A model generated the notes under the pieces. The model had not been told where the DNA came from and did no database searches. It saw only the letters and a list, made by a program, of their open reading frames with translations. 5,228 bases of DNA from Bacteroides sp. (GTDB lineage Bacteria > Bacteroidota > Bacteroidia > Bacteroidales > Bacteroidaceae). The DNA lies in contig DYCT01000162.1 of assembly GCA_019417975.1 (NCBI GenBank), positions 1 through 5,228 on the forward strand, given 5' to 3'. Numbering within the stretch: position 1 is the stretch's first letter; every line of letters starts with the position of its first letter. Made by a program: the position numbers and the translations under genes. Positions 1 through 5,228 of this stretch are shown here, one piece after another.

Positions 1-1939
1 ACCATTTATTTATCATATTAGAAACTTCTTCGGCAATATTTTTTCCGAATTCTTCGATTTTCATTACTCCTTGATCGCCTTCACCTTGTTTACGTACAGC
101 CACTTCGCCATTTTCTGCTTCTTTCTCGCCGACGATAAGCATGTAAGGAATACGTTTCATCTCGTTGTCACGAATCTTACGACCAATCTTTTCGTTGCGA
201 TCGTCTACGATAGCGCGAACTTCGAATTTGCTCAATTCCTTCTTCACTTTCTCTGCATAGTCGTTAAATTTCTCAGAGATAGGCAAGATAGCAACCTGGT
301 CGGGTGTGAGCCACAATGGGAACTTACCGGCAGTATGCTCGATAAGCACAGCCACAAAGCGTTCCATAGAACCAAACGGTGCACGGTGAATCATAACCGG
401 ACGGTGTTTTTGGTTATCACTGCCCATGTATTCCAACTGGAAACGTTCCGGCAAGTTATAGTCTACCTGAATGGTACCCAACTGCCAACGACGACCGATG
501 GCATCTTTCACCATAAAGTCGAGCTTCGGGCCATAGAATGCAGCTTCACCATATTCCACTCTTGCTTTCAAGCCTTTTTCCTCACAAGCTTCTATAATAG
601 CACGTTCAGCCTTATCCCAGTTTTCATCAGAACCGATATATTTTTCGCGGTTGTTCTTGTCGCGCAAAGAAATCTGAGCTTCTACATTTGCGAAGTCCAT
701 ACTCTTGAATACGATGTTGATGATATCCATTACGCCCAAGAATTCTTCCTTCACCTGATCGGGACGGCAGAACAAGTGCGCATCGTCTTGTGTAAAGCTA
801 CGTACACGTGTCAATCCGTGCAACTCGCCACTCTGCTCGTAACGGCATACTGTACCGAATTCTGCAATACGCAAAGGCAGATCTTTGTAAGAACGAGGGG
901 TGTTCTTGTAAATCATACAGTGATGCGGACAGTTCATCGGTTTCAAGAAGTACTCTTCTCCTTCTTCCGGAGTATGAATCGGCTGGAACGAATCCTTACC
1001 ATACTTAGCATAGTGACCAGAAGTGATATACAGCAACTTGTTACCGATAGGCGGACACATTACCTCTTGGTAATCGTAACGAGCCTGGATGCGACGCAAG
1101 AAGTTCTGCAAACGAATACGAAGCGCAGTACCTTTTGGCAGCCACATCGGCAATCCCTTACCTACTGTTTCAGAGAACATGAACAAGTCCATCTCTTTGC
1201 CAATCTTACGGTGGTCACGTTTCTTAGCCTCTTCCAGCATAGCCAAATATTCGTCAAGCATCTTCTTTTTCGGGAAAGAGATACCATAGATACGAGTCAG
1301 CTGCTTACGGTCTTCCTGACCTCTCCAGTATGCACCTGCTACTGAAAGCAACTTGATAGCCTTAATAGGGGCTGTCGATGCCAAGTGCGGACCACGGCAA
1401 AGGTCGGTAAATGCACCTTGTGTATAAGTAGTGATATGTCCGTCTTCCAATTCTGAGATTAACTCACACTTGTAAGTTTCTCCTCTATCGCCAAACATCT
1501 TCAAAGCATCTTCCTTGGCAATGCTCTGACGCACCAAAGCTTCTTTTTTGCTTACCAATTCAGCCATTTTAGCTTCGATAGCCGGCAAATCAGCATCTTT
1601 AATCACAGCTTCACCCGGATCTACATCATAATAGAATCCGTTTTCAATAGCCGGACCGATACCGAACTGAATGCCCGGATAGAGTTCCTGCAACGCTTCT
1701 GCCAACAAGTGTGCACTTGTATGCCAGAATGCATGTTTACCTTGTTCGTCATCCCATTTGTACAACACGAAGTTGGCATCTTCGTTGATAGGTCTTGACA
1801 AATCGATTGTTTCTCCATTAACCCCACACGCCAGCACATCCTGCGCCAAACGCGAGCTGATGCTCTCTGCTATCTGCAAACCGGTTACTCCTTCGTTATA
1901 TTCACGAACAGAGCCGTCTGGAAATGTAATTTTTATCAT
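1..1939 (-). CDS. thrS: Threonine--tRNA ligase (threonyl-tRNA synthetase), complete except for last two stop-codon bases
   Basis: This class II aminoacyl-tRNA synthetase activates threonine with ATP and loads it onto tRNA(Thr) in the cytoplasm. Translation from 1939 gives 646 codons ending MINKW, with the T of the stop codon at base 1; the E. coli enzyme is 642 aa. The domains, in order, are an N-terminal TGS domain (about 1-62, beginning MIKITFPDG), the editing domain with H73, H77, C181 and H185 (HTSAH and CRGPH motifs) that removes mischarged serine, the catalytic core, and the C-terminal anticodon-binding domain (about 540-646). The catalytic zinc ligands are all present: C337 (MNCPHH), H388 (FTQDDAH) and H518 (MIHRA). 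I checked the frame at each of these sites and found no break. An in-frame ATG at 1945 would add Met-Asn; I prefer 1939 because the protein then starts at the family's usual MIKITF. The gene lies 85 bp downstream of the TPR gene and has its own promoter motif. There is no sign of transfer or damage. Confidence 0.98.
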   Translation of the reverse strand, partial: MIKITFPDGSVREYNEGVTGLQIAESISSRLAQDVLACGVNGETIDLSRPINEDANFVLYKWDDEQGKHAFWHTSAHLLAEALQELYPGIQFGIGPAIENGFYYDVDPGEAVIKDADLPAIEAKMAELVSKKEALVRQSIAKEDALKMFGDRGETYKCELISELEDGHITTYTQGAFTDLCRGPHLASTAPIKAIKLLSVAGAYWRGQEDRKQLTRIYGISFPKKKMLDEYLAMLEEAKKRDHRKIGKEMDLFMFSETVGKGLPMWLPKGTALRIRLQNFLRRIQARYDYQEVMCPPIGNKLLYITSGHYAKYGKDSFQPIHTPEEGEEYFLKPMNCPHHCMIYKNTPRSYKDLPLRIAEFGTVCRYEQSGELHGLTRVRSFTQDDAHLFCRPDQVKEEFLGVMDIINIVFKSMDFANVEAQISLRDKNNREKYIGSDENWDKAERAIIEACEEKGLKARVEYGEAAFYGPKLDFMVKDAIGRRWQLGTIQVDYNLPERFQLEYMGSDNQKHRPVMIHRAPFGSMERFVAVLIEHTAGKFPLWLTPDQVAILPISEKFNDYAEKVKKELSKFEVRAIVDDRNEKIGRKIRDNEMKRIPYMLIVGEKEAENGEVAVRKQGEGDQGVMKIEEFGKNIAEEVSNMINKW

Positions 1940-1976
1940 ATTCATTCAGTTATATTTTCTTTTTCCATTAAAGTTG

Positions 1977-1984
1977 CAAAAATA
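1977..1984 (-). promoter_or_regulatory. Bacteroides-type -7 promoter element upstream of thrS
   Basis: The minus strand reads TATTTTTG here, an exact match to the Bacteroides sigma-70-type -7 consensus TAnnTTTG, followed by C. Transcription would begin roughly at 1969-1972, giving a leader of about 30 nt before the thrS start at 1939. No good TTTG -33 element stands at 19-21 bp upstream (the bases there read near CGTTAA), so the promoter may be weak or the motif a chance AT-rich match. The short leader leaves no room for a T-box or an E. coli-like thrS operator. No clear Shine-Dalgarno sequence is present; the leader is A-rich, as is usual in this phylum. Confidence 0.5.
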
Positions 1985-2024
1985 AGTAAATCTTTTGGCT
2001 TTTAACGACTTTCCCAAAGAAATG

Positions 2025-4025
2025 TTAGTTTTTTTGTTCCATAAAGCGTTTTATGACGTTATAAGCCGACACGATTCCCAGTTCTCCTGCTTTGCTCAGG
2101 TCGGCTATTCCCTGTCGGTTATTACCTAAAAATACATGTGTCAGTCCACGATTGAAATATGCTTCTGCAAAATTCGGGTCCAACTCAATAGCCTTATCAT
2201 AGTCGACCAAAGCTGCTCTGTAATCATTCAGCATAGAGAGTACATTTCCTCGGTTATAATAAGCATAAACAAAATCGGGCACCAAACCAATCACTTTATC
2301 CAAGTCGTTCTTCACCAAATCGTAGTTCATGGCTTTCTGTGCATCTTTTGCCGGATGCAAACCTCCGGGCATCACTTCCATCGCCTGCTCGGCCTTGGCA
2401 TACTCCAACTCTTTGTAACGAATCAAGGCACGCAAGAAGTAAGCCTGGAAGAACGAATCATCCTTTACAATAGCCTTTGTCAAATCATCTATCGCATTCG
2501 AAAAATCCTGCACGAGGTAGAAGTCGATAGCGCGAGCAAAATAAGGCATCGCACTTTCAGGATGATTTACAATGTCGGATGTATGTTCGTCGATCCATGC
2601 AAAATGCTCTTTTATCTGTGCCTCGGTAAGCGATGTTTCCTGATTGGTAATCAACAATCTGTGAGGCAACTGTTTCCGGCGGTTCAAGTCATCGACTGCT
2701 TTGTAATAATGCAGTTGGCGACGTACTTCGCTCTCTTTTTGATAATAGGTCAGCACAAACATGGGCTCTAATGAGATGTCCACGTTCTTATCCTGTACCT
2801 TGCCTCGATATTCGCTCTTGTATACTGGGTCGATATCCGAATTGTCGGCCACCACAATCTTACCATAGTTGTTCATGTTTTTATCCGACTTCTTACGTGT
2901 CTTCCCGACATTGTCGGCCACATCGTGTTTCACACCATTCTGAATGTCGAGTTGCATCTGGAGCACTTTAAACTCATCCATCTCAGCTCCCCGCACGTCG
3001 CCTATCTTTCTACGAGCCGCAGCACGACATTGATAACCGGTCATAAAATTCGGATATTCTTCTATTACAGTGGAATAATCTTTTATTGCTCCCCGATGTT
3101 CTCCTACCTGATCGAGCAACAAAGCACGATTGAAAACAGCCATCATATTGTCGGGTTCCATTTCGATAACGAAATTAAAATCCTCTATCGCACGGTTATC
3201 GTCACCCACTTGCGCCCGCAGCAAACCTCGGTTATAATGCCCTAAAAAGTTGTTCGGCTCGATATCCAATGCCAAATCGTAATCGCTCATAGCCCCTCGC
3301 AAGTTTTTCTGATGATAACGCGCCAATGCCCTGTTGATGTAGTTGCTGGCATTCTTCGGAATCAAGTGTATAGCTTGTTCAAAATCGGACTCCGCCTCGC
3401 GATAGCGTTCTTGCTGCAAATTCAGAATTGCCCGCGAAGTCCATGCGTCCCCATCGTAACGGTCCATACCGATGGCTTGGTCGAAATCGGCTCGCGCCTG
3501 CAAGGTGTCTTTCTGCTTAAGCGATACTTCACCGCGTATCAGAAGCGCCTTGGTATACTTCGGAGAGATTTTCAACAGACGGTTTAAATCCTCTTTTGCC
3601 TGTACATAGTTTTCCTGCTGAATCTCACAGAGCGCCATGTTGTGCCATACGCTGATGTTTTCAGGGTCGTATTTCAAAGCCATACGATAGTCTTCCACCG
3701 CGCCCTTATAATCCGTCAGCTTAATGCGTGCCAATCCCCGCACCTGATAAGCGCTGACCACAAACGGATTGCGTTTAATCGCTTCCGTACAATCTTCTTC
3801 GGCTCCACTATAGTCGTCCAGATTCAGTTTAGCCAATCCGCGATAGAAGAACGGTTCCGACAAATAAGGTCGTGCCCCAATCACCTGATTGAAATATTGG
3901 ATGGACAATACGTAGTCCTCAAAATATAAAGCATTGCGCCCGATGGTCATCACGCGGTCTGTATTGATTTGTGCAAACAGGCAGACCGGCATCCATAGTA
4001 GCAACAGGAGTAATCGTTTCAACAT
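2025..4025 (-). CDS. Exported tetratricopeptide-repeat (TPR) protein, 666 aa
   Basis: This is a probable protein-protein interaction scaffold in the periplasm or at the envelope; its partner is unknown. Residues 1-18 form a signal peptide (Lys-Arg, then a run of six Leu, ending CLFA before Q19). C15 is preceded by Val, so it is not a convincing lipobox and I expect ordinary signal peptidase I cleavage. Residues 21-360 are ten consecutive 34-residue TPR units in exact register (boundaries at 54, 88, 122, 156 and so on), most with the R-G/A pair of helix A, a late Ala in helix B and a closing Pro/Asn. Residues about 361-489 are not TPR: a Lys/Asp/Asn-rich stretch, then a Tyr- and Arg-rich segment including PMFVLTYY. 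A second array of about four units follows (490-653), one interrupted near 551-566, with a short tail. The start ATG at 4025 directly precedes the signal peptide. A promoter lies just upstream; thrS follows after 85 bp. I cannot name a specific function. Confidence 0.93.
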   Translation of the reverse strand: MLKRLLLLLLWMPVCLFAQINTDRVMTIGRNALYFEDYVLSIQYFNQVIGARPYLSEPFFYRGLAKLNLDDYSGAEEDCTEAIKRNPFVVSAYQVRGLARIKLTDYKGAVEDYRMALKYDPENISVWHNMALCEIQQENYVQAKEDLNRLLKISPKYTKALLIRGEVSLKQKDTLQARADFDQAIGMDRYDGDAWTSRAILNLQQERYREAESDFEQAIHLIPKNASNYINRALARYHQKNLRGAMSDYDLALDIEPNNFLGHYNRGLLRAQVGDDNRAIEDFNFVIEMEPDNMMAVFNRALLLDQVGEHRGAIKDYSTVIEEYPNFMTGYQCRAAARRKIGDVRGAEMDEFKVLQMQLDIQNGVKHDVADNVGKTRKKSDKNMNNYGKIVVADNSDIDPVYKSEYRGKVQDKNVDISLEPMFVLTYYQKESEVRRQLHYYKAVDDLNRRKQLPHRLLITNQETSLTEAQIKEHFAWIDEHTSDIVNHPESAMPYFARAIDFYLVQDFSNAIDDLTKAIVKDDSFFQAYFLRALIRYKELEYAKAEQAMEVMPGGLHPAKDAQKAMNYDLVKNDLDKVIGLVPDFVYAYYNRGNVLSMLNDYRAALVDYDKAIELDPNFAEAYFNRGLTHVFLGNNRQGIADLSKAGELGIVSAYNVIKRFMEQKN

Positions 4026-4064
4026 CTATTTATATATATGTATATCCTATTTAATACGAGTCAG

Positions 4065-4095
4065 CAAAAATAGCCATTTCAACCGACACAGCAAT
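4065..4095 (-). promoter_or_regulatory. Bacteroides-type promoter for the TPR gene (-33 and -7 elements)
   Basis: The minus strand carries TATTTTTG at 4072-4065, an exact match to the -7 consensus TAnnTTTG. Exactly 19 bp upstream lies ATTG at 4095-4092, three of four matches to the -33 consensus TTTG, at the usual spacing for this phylum. Transcription should start at about 4057-4060, giving a leader of about 33 nt to the ATG at 4025. That leader is almost all A and T and has no Shine-Dalgarno match at a useful distance (an AGGA lies about 20 nt away). The -33 element adjoins the nested inverted repeat at 4097-4135. Confidence 0.65.
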
Positions 4096-4096
4096 A

Positions 4097-4135
4097 GGAA
4101 TAACTTTTTTTCACTTGATTGTCAAGGTTTATTCC
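4097..4135. repeat. Nested inverted repeat between the transglutaminase-like gene and the TPR promoter
   Basis: Outer arms GGAATAA (4097-4103) and TTATTCC (4129-4135) are perfect 7-bp complements. Inside them, CTTGA (4114-4118) and TCAAG (4122-4126) form a 5-bp stem with a 3-base loop. Between the left outer and left inner arms is a run of seven T on the plus strand. In minus-strand RNA the run is A, so this is not a standard U-tract terminator for the upstream gene; the stem could still help end or slow that transcript. The right-hand position next to the -33 element also allows an operator role. The role is unproven. Confidence 0.45.
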
Positions 4136-4146
4136 GCAGGGAAAAA

Positions 4147-5228
4147 TCATTTTCCGATAGGCTGTATTTTCCGCCGAATGTCGGGAGCTATCTCCAAAAA
4201 CATATAGTTGAGTTTACCGGAATGAATTCCCTCTTTATTCTCTTCATACTTCTTGCAAGCATATTCTTTCGATTTTTCGAACGCGATACGCGACACTTGG
4301 TTTTGCGATTTTCCCACCATCGTAGAGTCCAACTGCTCATCGGGGAAAAATTCATCCAAATTGACATCGCCTATCATGGTTGTTTCCAAAAAAGTTTTCC
4401 GGGTGTGCTTGCTATCGGTATAATACCCCACAAACATGTGTCCAGGTGTGCGCACCAAGATTGGGTCGATATTGATGGCTCGTAGCAAGGAGGCAAAAAG
4501 CACACTGCCATCCACACAGTTTATCTGCGAAGAAGCTAAAGCATCATCGAGCGTACGCACGCGCTGCGCATATACTACATTCGACGAAAGACTGGTATTC
4601 GACACCGAGCTGTATTTGAAATTTCGTTTCTGCAACACATTCCAGAGTGCGTATACCTGTTTATCGACCTGTTCCTCACGCCCTGTCTGATAGCCCAGAA
4701 AACGATTCACCAAGCGGGTGTTGAGTGCTTCGCGCAACAGTTGGTCTATCATTGGATGCTCTTCATTGACATAGGCGGCAAAGAAAAGGCTGGTGTCGTG
4801 AAAGCGCATCCGACTATCAATATAGCCAAGCAGACACTCGTTAACACTGCGCACCGAAAAAGTCGCTACATGCTGCCCTTTGGAGATGCCGTTGATTTCC
4901 ACATTCACCGCCACACTGACCGGAGCTGCCTGCCGATTGTTTTTCAACGCTTCATAATTCCAAATAATATCGGGATAAATCAAATAATCCGTATTGGGCT
5001 TTTCAAGAATAAAGCCGGAAACCGACTCCGAGAAATAAGGTGTCGCTGCTACATGAATACGCACCTTGCTATAAGCGATAGCCGAACGTACCCTGACGGC
5101 TATACACGATTTCGGATTTCCCAAATAAAGGCTGTCGCCGGGCAAGATTAGCTGTGCATCGGTAGTTGCTGTCGACAAAATGGCCGAAGGAAAAAGATTT
5201 CCACCCAACTCGTCGGCCAGCTCAAACC
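4147..5228 (-). CDS. Transglutaminase-like domain protein, 5' end outside the window
   Basis: 359 complete codons and a TGA stop are visible; the frame is open through the right edge, so the true start lies beyond it. A TTG at 5208 is in frame but is unlikely to be the start, because the frame continues upstream as FELADE. The first ~125 visible residues alternate hydrophobic and polar positions like a beta-sandwich, with a NYEAL/PVSVAVNVEI stretch. The later part resembles the transglutaminase-like (papain-like) fold: TLDDALASSQINCVDGS holds a candidate nucleophile Cys (codon 4518-4516), LLRAINIDPILVRTPGHMFVGYY holds a candidate His (4440-4438), and FLETT...GD supplies a candidate acid (Glu 4386-4384 or Asp 4368-4366). 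Bacterial members of this fold include proteases, amidases and inactive binding proteins, so the reaction is not known. The signal peptide, if any, is off the window. The TPR gene begins 121 bp downstream with its own promoter. Confidence 0.8.
   Translation of the reverse strand, partial: FELADELGGNLFPSAILSTATTDAQLILPGDSLYLGNPKSCIAVRVRSAIAYSKVRIHVAATPYFSESVSGFILEKPNTDYLIYPDIIWNYEALKNNRQAAPVSVAVNVEINGISKGQHVATFSVRSVNECLLGYIDSRMRFHDTSLFFAAYVNEEHPMIDQLLREALNTRLVNRFLGYQTGREEQVDKQVYALWNVLQKRNFKYSSVSNTSLSSNVVYAQRVRTLDDALASSQINCVDGSVLFASLLRAINIDPILVRTPGHMFVGYYTDSKHTRKTFLETTMIGDVNLDEFFPDEQLDSTMVGKSQNQVSRIAFEKSKEYACKKYEENKEGIHSGKLNYMFLEIAPDIRRKIQPIGK

Noticed and set aside
71..1345. A 424-codon open frame on the plus strand
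   Set aside because: It lies wholly antisense to thrS, whose zinc, editing and tRNA-binding motifs are all intact. Its translation has no recognisable domain, so it is a product of thrS codon bias.
1621..1839. A 72-codon minus-strand open frame
   Set aside because: It sits inside thrS in a different frame and overlaps the editing domain that contains H73 and H77; there is no reason to think it is translated.
1..1939. Idea that thrS is truncated or an unusual paralogue because its stop is not visible
   Set aside because: The reading frame reaches residue 646 (Trp) and the first stop-codon base is present; length and all functional residues fit the housekeeping enzyme.
1992..2019. Possible terminator hairpin after the TPR gene (TTTGG at 2018-2014 pairing with CCAAA at 1998-1994)
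   Set aside because: A five-base stem with a 15-base loop and no clean U-tract is too weak to call; the T-rich run downstream is better explained as the thrS -7 element.
2136..3929. Several plus-strand open frames of 66-211 codons
   Set aside because: All are antisense to the TPR gene and Cys/His/Ile-rich, as expected from reading TPR codons backwards.
3934..5151. Plus-strand open frames opposite the transglutaminase-like gene and the preceding gap
   Set aside because: They cross the promoter and the nested repeat or run antisense to the better-supported minus-strand gene, and show no domain pattern.

Overview
The window looks like chromosomal DNA of a Bacteroidota bacterium, most likely Bacteroides or a close relative. 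The evidence is a threonyl-tRNA synthetase whose sequence and 646-codon length fit my memory of the Bacteroides enzyme, promoter -7 motifs of the Bacteroides type (TAnnTTTG, here TATTTTTG twice), AT-rich leaders without clear Shine-Dalgarno sites, and a TPR lipid-free exported protein of a style common in gut Bacteroidota. The species call is inference.

All three genes lie on the minus strand, so transcription runs from the right edge to the left. (1) 4147-5228: the C-terminal 359 codons of a gene that begins outside the window. It combines a beta-rich N-terminal part with a transglutaminase-like Cys-His-acid domain. (2) 4026-4146: a 121-bp gap with a nested inverted repeat and a good Bacteroides-type promoter. 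(3) 2025-4025: a complete 666-aa exported tetratricopeptide-repeat protein, with two TPR arrays around a non-TPR region of about 130 residues. (4) 1940-2024: an 85-bp gap with a second TATTTTTG promoter motif. (5) 1-1939: thrS, complete except for the last two bases of its stop codon. In many bacteria thrS is followed by infC-rpmI-rplT; that would lie beyond the left edge and cannot be seen here.

The thrS gene is housekeeping: it charges tRNA(Thr) in the cytoplasm. The other two genes encode an envelope scaffold-type protein and a transglutaminase-like protein of unknown role. Each of the two downstream genes has its own candidate promoter, so the shared strand does not prove a single operon. 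There are no RNA genes, mobile elements or CRISPR arrays that I can support, and no gene-free stretch longer than 121 bases. The window is mostly ordinary; the least explained items are the transglutaminase-like protein, the TPR linker domain and the nested inverted repeat.
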